Assembly: GCA_963210315.1 (NCBI GenBank) | Contig: OY723270.1 | Location: 620,001-684,000 of the forward strand | Direction of reading: 5' to 3' | Source of the DNA: Rhynchopus euleeides | Lineage: Eukaryota > Euglenozoa > Diplonemea > Diplonemida > Diplonemidae | Length of the DNA: 64,000 bases | Part shown: one piece after another, positions 38,962-50,063 of the stretch | Numbering within the stretch: position 1 is the first letter of the stretch | Layout of the letters: the number at the start of each line of letters is the position of its first letter | The notes under the pieces: model-generated | What the model saw: only the letters and a program-made list of their open reading frames with translations | Database searches by the model: none | Told to the model about the DNA's origin: nothing | Position numbers and translations under genes: made by a program

Positions 38962-39166
38962 CCGACGGACAAGATAAGGACGTATGCTGCTTTGATGAGT
39001 GCTCCAACAAGCCAGGAAACCCAACGGTAATTGTTTCCTATATTTCACGGCGTTGCGCCCCACCTAAAAAGTTTTCATACATTTTCACGGCGTTTTTTTC
39101 TACCGTGAAAAAAGTTCCCTTTTTTTCACGGCGTTTTTTCTTTTTTTCCACGGGCCCGACGGGGTG
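38962..39166 (-). repeat. Right arm of the large inverted repeat (empty foldback site)
   Basis: This is the reverse complement of the left arm without the foldback element. The outer part (39120-39166: CACGGCGTTTTTTC, GGGCCCGACGGGGTGA) is also a direct repeat of 38830-38876. Confidence 0.85.
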
Positions 39167-39406
39167 AGATTTCCAAAATATTTTTTTTGGGGCCACGAGC
39201 GTTCCATAAGTATGAGTTTTCTGGAAGAAAAAAAAAAGGGCCGATCGGATTTTCGCCGGTTTTTGGGGAACATTTGTGACAGTCAACCAGTGGGACCATT
39301 AACCAAAAAAATATGGAAAGTGACCCCATCGTGATCCGCACGGAGCTCAAACAGTCAAAAGAAAGCAGAGAAGCGGAGAAAAGGAGCCCAGCGGGAGGCC
39401 CGGTGG

Positions 39407-39960
39407 GTGGTGATGTCCTCGTCATGCAGGTCTTCTCTGTTTGAAGTTTCGAGATACTCCGGTAGCTTGATCACTCCGACAGCACCGTACTCCTTCTGGG
39501 CGGCTTGCCGAGCGCATGCACTCAATCTCGTTGCGGTGCACACTGCCAAGGACCACCCTGTCATCCACGAAAGCTACGACCTTGTCTCGAGCACGTTTGC
39601 CTTGCTGGGGATGGCACATGCAAACTCCGGTGTTTTCGGGGGTGCATGTCCGCTTTGGAGAGGATCGACGGATTCGGGTTCTGGCGGGACCGCGATTTGT
39701 GCAGTGTTGGAGACACCCGCTGGTGTTCGCATGAGCGCACGTTGTGCGCAGCGTCTGACTGACTGCTTCAAGGGGGTGGTCATGCAACAAGCTCGACCAT
39801 GAAGGTAGTTGCCTTTCGTGAGGCGTACCAGCAGAGCAGCACCCTCGGGGGGTTTGTCCTGATGCGGGAGGTGATGCGAAGCCGCGCTCCGTCAGTACGT
39901 GGACGCATTGAAAGCTCAGTTCCGTCCCTTCGGGGAGCTGCGTGGAGCAACACGCCACTG
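39407..39960 (+). pseudogene. hAT-type transposase fragment, frameshifted
   Basis: CRAHALNLVAVHTAKDHPVI followed by YDLVSSTFALLG matches the conserved 'C-x-x-H-x-LNL' block of hAT transposases of the ZMYM/DUF4371 type. The next expected block (DTRW) appears in another frame as VGDTRWCSHERTL. A third frame continues with VVAFREAYQQSSTLGGF. At least two frameshifts and no complete frame, so it is a dead fragment. Confidence 0.6.
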
Positions 39961-40408
39961 CTGTTCGGCAGAGCCTGGTCCAGCCGTGTTGGGTGTGATT
40001 CTGAGAGGGTTTGCGCGGGTCGCGCGCCGAAGGCGCGCGCGAAAAGATTCAAAACCAGAAAAACCGGAAAACGGCGCCAGAAAAAATTCTATCCCTGAGG
40101 AACATCCTTAGAAAAAAATCGAGAAATTTCGGAGAGTGTATTCCGTATTCCATGTTAGGAGCAAGCCTGGCTCCAGCCCACATTTTTTTAAGGAGAGGGG
40201 GCCCGGTGCCTGCGCGCGTCCTGTCGTACTGTGGCTGCTTGGTGGGGCTAGCGCAGCAGGTTCTACTTTTGCTTCTACGGGCTCTTAGCACTGTGGCATG
40301 TACCACGAACAACAAAGCTCAAGGGCAAACCCGCCGCAAAACCTTGGTTCCAGACTGCCGCCAGAGAGTTGTCCCAGGGCAGAACAACACAGAAACAAAG
40401 ACTGTGAG

Positions 40409-40515
40409 GGGGTCTTCGCTACAGGGTGATCGTCAGTGCATTTTGGTGTATTTCCTGTTGAATTGGCTGAAAACTGACGAAGTTTGTCGAAGTTTGTCGA
40501 CCAGCGAAGACCCCC
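40409..40515. mobile_element. 107-bp TCTTCGCT MITE
   Basis: Ends GGGGGTCTTCGCT and AGCGAAGACCCCC. Flanking triplets are TGA and TTA, one mismatch, as expected of an older copy. The interior (GTCAGTGCATTTTGGTG, GAATTGGCTGAAAACTGACG) matches the copies at 33615 (reversed) and 58992. Confidence 0.85.
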
Positions 40516-40682
40516 TTAGTCAGAAACACGCCAAGAAAAGCGAGGTGTTGGCAGGAAACAGAGAGACACACGTTGGGGCGACCTTCCACTGGTCACGGGG
40601 GCATTCAGAACAGCGAGCTGTTACTCGGAAACGTCTCCGATCCGGAGCGTCACACCATTGTCACTCCACCGACGATCAGGCA

Positions 40683-41035
40683 GATTTCATCGTCAGTGCG
40701 ATTCCTTCGATCAGGCAAACTTATTCGATCAGTCAAAGTCGTTCGATCAGTCAAACTTGCTCGATCAGTCAAAGCTGTTCGATTAGTAAAACTTGCTCGA
40801 TCAGTCAAAGTTGTTTGATCAGTAAAACCCGTTCGATCAGCCAAAGTCGTTCGATCAGTGAAACTTGTTCGATCAGTCAAAGCTGTTCGATTAGTCAAAC
40901 TCGTTCAATCAGTCAAAGCTGTTCGATTAGTAAAACTTGTTCGATCAATCAAAGTTGTTCGATCAGTAAAACCCGTTCGATCAGCCAAAGTCGTTCGATC
41001 AGTGAAACTTGTTCGATCAGTCAAACTCGTTCGTG
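40683..41035. repeat. 18-bp minisatellite, about 19 units
   Basis: The unit is roughly GTTCGATCAGTCAAAGCT. Variation is concentrated in the last three bases and in GTCAAA versus GTAAAA. A longer repeat of about 144 bp is visible in the order of the variants. Two isolated units occur at 47783-47815. The frame is open on both strands because 18 is a multiple of three; it is not a gene. Confidence 0.95.
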
Positions 41036-41039
41036 GTGT

Positions 41040-41508
41040 GGCTGAGCCCTGGAAAAAGTATAAAAAAAAGGTAGTTTGGATGGTCTGGCTGACGCCCAAA
41101 AAAAAGTCAAATTTGGGTACTTCTTGGGTACTTTTTGGGTCACCGAAAAAGGGGGGGGGGGTGTCAAAACTTATTTTCTTGGGTGGAAAAATTCGACCTC
41201 CCAGAATCGTGATTTTCTTCCCCCATTGTACTTTTTGGACTCCGCGCGGATCGTAGTGGGGTCATTTTTGTGGTCTAGGTGACAAACTTCACCCGTGAAA
41301 TGCGGGTCTGGTTCAGGCAGTTGTGCCTGTGAATGCTGGGAGGAGAGGAGTGGGAGATCAGTTCAGGGGCACTTTGCTGGTTGAGGGTTACAACAAAAAG
41401 GGACCTGCAGGCAGGAAGTGAGGGGAGGGGGTGGGGGGGTTTTGGGCTGTGGCACCCGCACTCTCTACGGCTCTACTGGCTTACTCCAGCCTCTGGACCG
41501 TCTACGCT
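41040..41508. other. Repeat-derived DNA
   Basis: This holds AAAAAAGGTAGTTTGGATGG at 41063, a relative of the GGTAGTTTGAAGGTAGTTCT repeat at 47728, 57083 and 58817. It also holds a CGGATCGTAGTGGGGTCATT segment at 41248 shared with 43537, 58697, 60359 and 60551. No gene is seen. Confidence 0.5.
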
Positions 41509-43469
41509 CTACTCTCCTTCTTCAACCGCTGGAATCTCGATGTGTTCCGTGTCGTGGTCCTGAAGCTTCGCGAGTAACTCTTCCTGACTCCACTCTGGGC
41601 GGACTACGAGTTCCCTCGCCTCCGCATATTCCCTCAGTTCCGACAGAGTAAAACACCGGTCCATACTCTCAATGAGTTCAAGAATAGCGGATTTGTTTTT
41701 ACTCTGGCAGTTGAGGATCCCGCGTGCCAGGGCTTGCTGCACCAACACCCCCTTTAACCACGACACATCACAGTGGAATACAACGCAAATACTGTCAATC
41801 AAGGCAGTCCGCTTGCGCTCGCGTTCAGATGCGTTATTGTCTGCGATCCTCGCGACTTCGAGTTCCGCAAGTCGCAGCTTGCCAATACGGAGCTTCCTCT
41901 CCTGCACCGCCTCCAGCTTTCCCCCAGAGAAGAGATCTGGGCCTCTGTGACACCTGGAGAGGTGCCATCAACCCAATGATGCATGCAACAGAGCTTGGCG
42001 CGGAGGACACCATCCTGGATAGCGACCCCCCCCCATTCATCATCAACACCCTCCGCATCCTGCCGCAGACCCCTTCCAGGACCGCAGGTCCCAGTGCGCC
42101 TGTTCTCTCTGCAGCCATCCCTTCCGTGGACTGGGAGTATCTCTTGTACTCGGAGTAGCAACCGGAAGCAAAACGGTGGATGGATGTGCGGAGAAACTTC
42201 TCAGCGTCGGCCTTGTCCACCTTGGGGCAGAGGGTCAAACCCTGGTGAGAAGTCCACCCACCGTCCGACTTCGGCCGATGCCGCTAACCTTGGGCCGTTG
42301 AGTCGGCAGGTGCGACGGATCATTTGTTACGTATGGACAGTTCTGTGTGTGTGGCTGCCGTCCTCTTATTGTTTTCTGGTTGTCCTTGTCCACTTGGCTT
42401 TACCAGCCCCCGACCGACAATTGTTTTCCAATCTTCCCTCTCCTCGCACGTGGTGGAAGCGTCAACACCTCAGAAGAAGGAAGAATATCGTGGTGGGCAC
42501 CATAGTATTTGGCGACACCAGATTCAGCGAGAAGAGTGGGGACAACCTCGTTCAACTGTTCCTCTGACACCTGTGCGGCGAGGAGGATAGTCAAAATTTA
42601 CAGTGCAAGCAATTGTACATGCATTTTCCATAGTCATCGCCAGTTCCTCGGGAACACTGCCCTTCAGTGTGCACGTTGCAGACTCGAACGAGAGGCACAG
42701 GGACTGGCCGAAGCAGTCTTCCTGGTGATCTCTCCAGCTCTGGAGGTACCCGTCCTCTGCATTCGCCTCCGCTTGCCACAAGCGCCAGGCGAGGAAGCGG
42801 AACAACTCCGAGGAGAACCCGAGCTGGCAAGTGTCACTTGCCTGGGCCTCGCTCTTCGAGAACCGTGACACAAACAGAATGCAGGGGTACACGAGGTGCG
42901 CGAAGCAGATTCCCATCCTCCGCACAGTCTCGCGGTCCCCCTCCAACTCCATCACAGCCTCGTACGTCTTCGTATCCCTATTTGCAACTTCACGAAAGAA
43001 GGATGCGCAGGAGGAAATCGAGAACGGTATCGTCGCCGTCAACGAGCTGCGAGAGGGACCAACAGGCGGCCGCAGTGGTGCAGAAGCGGCCGTTCGAAGC
43101 TTTTTGCCACAGTAGCCCAGACACCTTGATTACATGCGGACATTCTCTCGCGATGAATGCGGCGAAGGCAGGATCATGTGCCGCATATAGTTGGCGGCTG
43201 CACACACGGACTTCGTCTTCACTGCACTGGAATCCATCAGGTCGCAGGTGCAGGTGGCAGTGCAGGTCGCAAGCCGACACACTGTGCTGTTGGCCACATG
43301 TGGCAGAGGCGAGAGTGTACTGCGGCATGCTCGAACAACAGGATTGGCGGTACAGCATAGGCTGGCGGGACAGTAGGGATGGCAGGACAGTATAGGATGG
43401 CGGCGCAGGTGCAGGGTGTGTGAGGTCGCCACCCGGCAGGCAGCTCGCCGCCCCACCCCAGCCACCCAC
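41509..43469 (-). CDS. Putative multi-exon gene of unknown function
   Basis: Several minus-strand frames in a row look like real protein. The first runs RQLYAAHDPAFAAFIARECP; the next FREVANRDTKTYEAVMELEG and SSELFRFLAWRLWQAEA; then VSEEQLNEVVPTLLAESGVA, AEKFLRTSIHRFASGCYSEY, and a last exon with KLRLAELEVARIADNNASER and LSELREYAEARELV. Possible splice junctions link some frames (a 31-base GTAAAT... CGCACAG between the second and third; CCTCTCGCAG before the second). The last exon ends in a helix pair like a SAP domain (SELREYAEARELVVRPEWSQ, EELLAKLQ), a DNA-binding fold. No enzyme motif was found. Either a spliced gene with short introns or a decayed gene; exact exons cannot be fixed here. 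Confidence 0.4.
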
Positions 43470-43477
43470 CCACCCAG

Positions 43478-43565
43478 CGGGACCCCCCTCACGAATTTTC
43501 CATAACCCCGTTCTTTTGAACGTTTGGGATCTGTGCGGATCGTGGTGGGGTCATTTTGGCCATGG
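43478..43565 (+). repeat. SINE-like tail repeat
   Basis: From CCACCCACCCAGCGGGACCC to GTGGGGTCATTTTGGCCATGG. The same tail is at 58618-58727 and 60475-60587; the copy at 58555 carries a tRNA-like head. Confidence 0.65.
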
Positions 43566-43579
43566 GGTGCCTCTGACCA

Positions 43580-44739
43580 CAAATCCAGGCTGAAACCGGC
43601 AGAAAATAAGTTTTGACACCCCCCCTAAAAAAAAGTCAAATTTGGGTACTTCTTAGGTACTTTTTGGGTCACCGAAAAAGTGGGTTTCAGCCATACCATT
43701 GGAGCATACATAATTCTTGCCAGGTATAAGTACAAGGATTTTCAGGATTTGGTGTGGCTGAACCAGGGGAAAAGATAGCGGTGGGGCTAGGGGGGCTAGC
43801 CCCAGTTGGCGGGCTGAACGGCGGATTAGGTGGGGGTAGCCGCCCTCACTAAAAAAACTATCTGTGCCCCCGCTGGATCGTAAAGTGACAGCAAAACGAG
43901 ACAACAAACCAATTACTGCCGAAAGTTGTTTTGTTGGAACGCAGACCCCACTCTTTGTGTACACTCCCCGGTCTGATGAAGTGGTGTGAGTGGGGACGCA
44001 CGATCCCGCTAAAGGCACAGAAAGTTTCCCCAGTTGGCTACGCCGAACTAACAAAAAAAATCTCAAATCTGAGATTTTCTCAGAAGAAAATTTGGGAAGG
44101 GAGCCAGGCTTGCCTGACACGGATTACGGTGTACGGTCTCCCTGCTTTCCCAGCCAAAATCTGGTTTATATTCCAGCCAAGATCCAGATGTTCACTACCG
44201 TGGCCTCTGGCGGCTGGGGGGCTCCGCCCCCCAGACCCCCCTGTGCCGTATGCCTACCCAAGCTCTTTGGAGTCACATCAGGTAAACCCAACCACATCAG
44301 TAGCCTCGGGATGCAGCCCAACTCACACAGAAACTGTACGCCTGCAAGGAACACACGTTCACGACCGTGGCCTCCGGCGGATGGGGGCTCCGCCCCCAGA
44401 CCCCCAATGATGTGCTGTCTTGTCACCGATCCTTGACCTGGAGCGACTGTGGCAGGTCAAGAACCATATGGTTCTGGTTGCGACAGCCGTGACGGAGTGC
44501 AGCGGTACTTGCGAGTGCAGCTCCAATTCTCCGATTGGAGTTCGATTGGGAGGAGCACCGGCGTGTCACTGACGATGTCCGCACGCTGCGGCAGTACAAT
44601 ACCGCGACATCCTGAGGTGGACTCTACAGAGAGCAAGGTAAGAGGCTGTGCAGTGAAAAAAATCAGCGAAAACCGCGAAACCGCAAAAAATGCAAAAATA
44701 ATGCAAAAAAAAATCTCACCCTAGTCCCCTGCCTACGCC
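43580..44739. other. Gene-free stretch of dispersed repeats
   Basis: This holds two GC-hairpin repeats in reverse orientation (44186-44250, 44347-44403), a palindrome AATCTCAAATCTGAGATTTT near 44058-44077, and GCATACATAATTCTTGCC at 43705, which recurs inverted at 63870-63895. No coding sequence is recognised. Confidence 0.5.
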
Positions 44740-46338
44740 TAAAACATAGTTTTCCTTCGCGCGAAGGCCTTTTTTTTCGTGCGTCGGACGCGCGCGACGC
44801 GCGAAAAAAAAAAGTGCTCCTTTTTTTCGCGCGAATAAAAAAAACGCCCCTTTTTTTCGCGCGAAAAAAAAGCACCCCTATTTTTCGCGCGAATAAAAAA
44901 AGTGCCCCTTTTTTTCGCGCGAAAAAAAACGCGCACCTATTTTTCGCGCGAATAAAAAAAGTGCATTTGGGGGGTGGGCCTGATTTGGCCCAAAACGGGT
45001 TCCGCCGAACGCCGCCACACCACCGCCCAACTCCGCCAAACTCGGGTCAAAATCAGCTCCAAAGTGGCGGACACTACCTGTTTTGCCTTTGCAAACGGGG
45101 GGGGGAGGTGTTGTACTGAGGGATTTTCGCTCAGAAATGCTGAAGAATGAGCCGCCTCACAATATTGGTGACCCTCCACCATCTTCCCAGCACAACTGGA
45201 GAGCCACCCACTCTGCTGCAGTTTGCCGAAGCTAGTACCTGGCGCAATAACCCAGCGCGTTCACTCCATCGACCTGTACAAGAAGCAGCCCAGCCAGTGG
45301 CACAAGCCCAGGCCGAAGGGGGATGACGTTCTCTCGGGGTACCCGAGGGAACAGAGAGGTAACAGAGCGGGATATCCGTGGGATGTCCCTCGCTGTTACT
45401 CTCGTGTCTTCTGCAGGGTTCCACCTTGGCGTAGGATATCCAACGCGAGAAGCAACATCCCGTAGGTTATCCCATAGGATATCCTACCCAAGTTCTGGGA
45501 ATCGAACCACCACCTACGGTTTTCACGCCCGAATACGCAGGCTCCATGACAGCACATGGCGGACAACCCAGAATCAAGCGCGGTGGGAGCCTCGCCCGGA
45601 TGTACTTTGCACAGAGGAGGGGCGACCCGTCTGGGATGTCGACTGCCGCAGTCACGGTGTCGACGACACGCAGCACCTGAGCGGGTTTTGAACCCGGGAC
45701 CGTCAATTATCAGGCAGGACGTCAGGCCTTGGGGGGGGGGCGCCGACCCGGGCATGCCTGAGGACTTCCCGACAATACCGTTGAGCGGAAGTTGGGGCGG
45801 GAAGCTGAGACGGGCAAATCTTGCGCTTCTGCTGAGCCCTATTTCTGGCCCACTTCTTGTACCCGTGCCTGCTGTACCAGGTGCCTGTTCCAGTCATCTG
45901 CCTCCCATCAGAGGACGCATCTGAGAGACTCTCGTCTTTCGTCCCTGTGCCACATGCTCACAGGTGAGGCACCACACCCAATATCAAGAAGACGATCAAT
46001 CATGAAGGCATGGAGAAGGCGCATGACACAGTGAGCTGGACGCCAACAATAGTCACACTGTTCACAGCACAGCCACAGGGACAAGGTGCCAAGGGGCCAA
46101 TTTTTTCGCGCGAAGCGCTTTTTTACCCCTTTTTTTCGCGCGAAATGCGTTTTTTTTTCGCGCGAAGCGCTTTTTTTTCCGCGCGAAATCCTTTTTTTTT
46201 TCGCGCGAAGCACTTTTTTTTCGCGCGAAATGCGCTTTTTTTTCCGCGCGAACCCCCTTTTTTTTTACGCGCTCGCGCAGGGGTCCGGGGGGTTCGCGCA
46301 TAGCCAAAAAGCTTCGCGCGAAGGGAAACTATGCTAAA
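44740..46338. mobile_element. 1.6-kb inverted-repeat element with CGCGCG palindrome arrays
   Basis: The ends are imperfect inverted repeats (24 of 27 bases): TAAAACATAGTTTTCCTTCG at 44740 against CGAAGGGAAACTATGCTAAA ending at 46338. Inside each end is an array of TTTTTTTCGCGCGAA palindromes (44770-44968 and 46102-46320, about 7-9 units each). The centre has GGATATCC words, a hairpin at 45355-45410 and tRNA-like sequence. No transposase and no clear target duplication. Confidence 0.6.
45491..45556 (-). repeat. tRNA-like (SINE-head) sequence
   Basis: Read on the minus strand, GTGCTGTCATGG, CCTGCGTATTCGGGCGTGAA and GGTGGTGGTTCGATTCC match the head of the SINE-like repeat at 58555. GGTTCGATTCC is a good polymerase III B box. 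The remainder does not fold as a complete tRNA. Confidence 0.45.
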
Positions 46339-46365
46339 AAAGGTTTAACCCTTTCTGTCCGGGAA

Positions 46366-47050
46366 GCCACTACAGTGGCTTTGCACTTTGCTTACGTAAG
46401 TAAATAATTATGCACTTCGAATTTTTCAGGATTTTTTTGTATGGTAAAATGGGGGAGCTCAATCCTTTCAAATGCAGCAAGGGTTCATGGGAAAGGTGGA
46501 GATCCGTCCAACGTACTGCCGGAGGACAATTGCACACTCAGGTGAGATTTTCGGGTTTGGGTCGTCCCTCATGGCCCCTATTTACGAGTCAACCATATCA
46601 GGTGTTCTTGTGCCCCATTTCGCTCGACTCCCCCGATCGTGGAAAGCTCCGGAGTTATTCTCCGCAAAAACACATCGATATGCAGACCCACAGAACACAT
46701 TTCGACCCATCACAGGCGCGAGAGCTGGGGGGGGCTGGGTGGGTCTCAGAGGGTCTTGGGCAGGTATGGCCACTACAGTGGCTTTCACTTTGCCTATGCA
46801 GGCAAAGTTATTTGAATTTCGAATTTTTCAAGATTTCTTTTTATGGTGGAAACGGGGTGGACGAATCTTTCAAATGCACCAAGAGTTGGTCGGAAAAGCG
46901 AAACTCTGACCAACTTGGCTCTGTAACAAAATTGCAACACAAGGTGGAATTTTCGGTGGTTTTGCCCTTGAAACCGCCTCCTGAACCTGCGTGGGAAGTA
47001 TCGAGCTTTCCCGAGCATCTTTTTGCCCGATTCCTTCGATAAGGGAAAGG
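46366..47050. repeat. Direct duplication, about 400-bp period
   Basis: CCACTACAGTGGCTTT at 46366 recurs at 46768. CGAATTTTTCAGGATTT (46418) and TTTCAAATGCA (46466) recur near 46820 and 46867. Identity is moderate, so the duplication is old. CCACTACAGTGG itself is near-palindromic. Confidence 0.6.
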
Positions 47051-47370
47051 TTTCCGACAGATGTCATCTGGGAAATCAGTTTTCAGACCTCTGCATCTCG
47101 AATATCCGCCCCAACGGGCTGTGCCGATGCACCACCCGATTTCGGCCTCCAGCCACCCATCAGTGAAATATGGTGGAATTCTCTGATGGAGATTTGATGC
47201 CGTCAGTCATCGGGCGGACATCCTCCATGGCCCCAGAGGGGCAGGGAAGGGTGTTCTACCTCGATCCAGGTGCCCAACGGGCTAACGGGGTCGCTGGGGT
47301 GGCTCACAGTCAGGTACCTCAGAACATGTGTTTTTGCACCTGTTGATATATTTGCCTTGTGCAAACCACT

Positions 47371-47672
47371 GCCTTCCCAAGTAAATTGTCTTCCGCTCCA
47401 CCTTTTTCAACATTTTTTTTATCGGGAACTGCGCTGGAGCAGAACTGTTCGAGAACGCCATAGAACCCGGATTTTTTGGGCGGTCACACACCGCCCTGAA
47501 TTTTTTTCTGGATTTTTTGCACCTCGATTTTTGGTTTCTCGGGCGAGGCCCACATGTGAAATTTTTTTTTCGGGAAAAAAACCGGAACAATGCAACGTTC
47601 TGCGCAAACGCAGTTCCCGATAAAAAAAAATGTTGAAAAAGGTGGAGTGGAAGACAATTTACTTGGGAAGGC
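47371..47672. repeat. Foldback element, 64-bp arms
   Basis: 47371-47433 (GCCTTCCCAAGTAAATTGTC onward) is the inverse of 47609-47672, with a loop of about 175 bp that shows further weak complementarity. A single arm of the same family is at 58930-58975 (TGTTGAAAAAGGTGGA). Confidence 0.8.
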
Positions 47673-47679
47673 GAATTTT

Positions 47680-48090
47680 CCCAAAAATCGAAAAAATACC
47701 CCCCGGACAGAAAGGGTTAAAAAAAATAAAGGTAGTTTGAAGGTAGTTCTGGGGTACGTAGAAGGGGCGAAAACGGCCACCAGTTCGATCAGTGAAACCT
47801 GTTCGATCAGGCAAACTTCTTCGATTTGGCCACGGGCGACCTATTTTTGGCTACGTCTGCCTACGTCTGTCACCCTGAAAAGGTGATTTTCACACAGAAG
47901 CACCCCAAAATGTGGCATATGGGGCCGAAAATCTTAGTCTGCACCCTCAGAAAGGCCATAGATGGGCCAAAAACTGATTTTTTGTTTCTGGACCCTCTCC
48001 AAGGGGGTCTGGAGGGGGTACCGAGTGGAAATAACGGGAAATGGCCATGTTCTCACCTAAATTGGCTGAAAAATGAAAAAATGCGTTTTC
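47680..48090. other. Gene-free stretch of repeat debris
   Basis: This holds a GGTAGTTTGAAGGTAGTTCT repeat (47728), two units of the 18-bp minisatellite (47783-47815) and unremarkable sequence up to the inverted-repeat element at 48091. Confidence 0.5.
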
Positions 48091-48469
48091 TGACCTAATC
48101 CACCTCGCCTCCGGGCGAGGGTGGTCGAAGGTGGGCGAGTGTGGGCGAACGTGGGCGAAGGTGCCCGAGTGCGGAAGAGGGTGGGCGAATGTGGGCGAGG
48201 GTGGTCGAACGTGGGCGCTTGTGGGCACTTGTGGGCGGCTGTGGGCGAGTGTGGGCGGGTGTGGGCGCTTGTGGTCGGCTGTGGGCGCTTGTAGGCGCTT
48301 GTGTGCGGCTGCGGGCGCGATGGGCAGGGGTGCTGGGCACCAAGGCAAATGTGGGCTATCGGTCGGTGCAGGGGACGGTTCGCGTGCTCCACGGTGTGGC
48401 GGTGCGGTCCGAGGGAGCCACCCGCCGCCTCCCAGCCCGCCAATTGGGGCCTCCGCCGACCCCATCCAG

Positions 48470-49000
48470 CGTGCACAGTCGCTGCCTCGGGAGGGACGCG
48501 GAGGAGGCGGAGCTGGTGAGGAAGCTCGCGGAGGCACGTAGCAGGAAGGAGGCCCGAATCGGCGGGCTGGGAGGCGGCAGGTGGCTCCCCTCCCACCGCG
48601 GAGGGTGCGGCGAAGGACGCGAGGACAGCGTGCTCCGCGAAGCAGGATCGCCTCCGGCGGCTACGGGAGGGGCTCCGCCGCCTCGACGAGGAGGCGGAGG
48701 ACTACGACGAGAAAGATGAGGAGGTGGACGAGGACCTGCGGAAGGTCCTCCACGATCCGGAGGAGTGCGCCTTTGCGACAGCCACCACCCGCCGGTACAT
48801 CCTCATGCAGAGGCTGCGTGAGGAGTTTCTCTCCCCGGGGAAGTGCGATGCTGTGGAACAGCTGCTTCGGGTCGTGGAGGCGGTGCTGCTCCCCTCACGG
48901 GATATCGGTCGGTCGCTCCGAGAGGCCCACGACGCACTGTGGTTCTGGAAGGCGCGGGACTCGTTGGATTGCTCCGGCCCACGCTTTCCGGGACAAGCTG
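48470..49000 (+). pseudogene. Coiled-coil coding remnant in the recombinase element
   Basis: One frame reads AEEAELVRKLAEARSRKEAR; after a shift another reads RLREGLRRLDEEAEDYDEKD, then RRYILMQRLREEFLSPGKCD and EAHDALWFWKARDS. The charged heptads suggest a helical N-terminal or accessory protein. No single frame holds it. Confidence 0.4.
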
Positions 49001-49229
49001 TCGGCAGGGGTGTGCTGTCCTCGAGGCACCGGGGGGCGCTGGACGCGGCGAGGGCTGCCGCCCCGCGGAGCGGCGGAGGAGTAGGGGGTGGGGCGACGGG
49101 CCGACGGCCAGGGAGCGCCGCGTTTTCGTTCGCCTCCACCCACCGCGCGCCCAAAACACGCGGGTGCGAACTACGGCACGGGAAGCCGTGGGGTCGAGTG
49201 TGCGCCCGAGGCTCGGTACAAAGGTCGAG

Positions 49230-50063
49230 GCGAGCCGGGCAAAGTGGGCCCGGAAGCTGACGGCGCGCGAGAGGGAGACTATCGACCACCCTCTGTTCCT
49301 CATCTGCGACGGGAAAGAGCTGGGGCGAGCTCTGCAGCGCGCAAACCCGAGAGGTGCCATGGGAAATGGCACTTCGAACACACCTTCGAGGTCACCGGAA
49401 GGGCGGCCGCGGAGCGGGAGCGGATCACCGACGCTTTCGTGGATTTCTGGCACGGGGTCGAGGGAAGGGGACTGCCGGTCGACGAGGCAGCCGTGAAGTT
49501 CCTGTGGAGCCGGTTGAACGGGGCGTCTCCGGGCACCGTCGGCGACTACGCCGGAAAACTGGCGAAGGGGCTTCACATCCGGGGCGTGAAGGGGGTACGG
49601 ACGAACGGTTCCTGGCCGCGCGCAAGCCGCTGCAGCGGTACGCCCCTCATTCGCTCCCGCCAGGCCTCCCATAGCTACGCCGCAGCTGCGGGACGCGCTG
49701 CGGAAGCTGGAGGCGGAGCACGCTGCGGAGGCGCTGCTCGCGCTGACGTGGGTGACGAGCGGCGGGTATCAGAAAACCTGCGGTTTCTGAGCGTGGCGGA
49801 CCTGGCAGAGGTCCGCGGCGTGGGCGAGGACGGCGGTCCCGTGAAGCTCAGGGATGGAAGCGGGTCCTGAAGGGGGCCATGCCGAAGGGGTCGTGGCTGC
49901 ATTCGGTGCAGCTCAGGAGGTCGAGGCGGGAGGAGCTTCTCAGAAGGAGATCAAGAAGCTCCTCCGCCACAAAAAGGGGGAGACGACGCGCATATACATG
50001 CGGTCTACGAACCCCCGGTGGCGGGAGCAGGTCGCGAGGGCGACAGCCCGGCTGCAGGCGTAG
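49230..50063 (+). pseudogene. Tyrosine recombinase, multiple frameshifts
   Basis: Pieces in three frames follow the order of a tyrosine recombinase: a core-binding part (ERERITDAFVDFWHGVEGRG, NGASPGTVGDYAGKLAKGL), the start of the catalytic part (LRDALRKLEAEHAAEALLAL then TWVTSG, RRVSENLRFLSVADL), an H-S-V box (SWLHSVQ) and the end with KEIKKLLRHKKGETTRIYMR, which has the second His and the nucleophile Tyr. At least four shifts (near 49380, 49620, 49765, 49880) separate them. It is a dead gene; the Crypton type of eukaryotic transposon is the likeliest source. Confidence 0.55.

Noticed and set aside
40683..41035. Ser/Ile-rich protein encoded by the 18-bp repeat
   Set aside because: Open on both strands as expected for a period divisible by three, with no flanking coding sequence.
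45690..45740. tRNA gene on the minus strand (GGTCCCGGGTTCAAAACCCG)
   Set aside because: The T-arm and B box are good, but the anticodon arm and acceptor stem do not pair; at most a tRNA relic.
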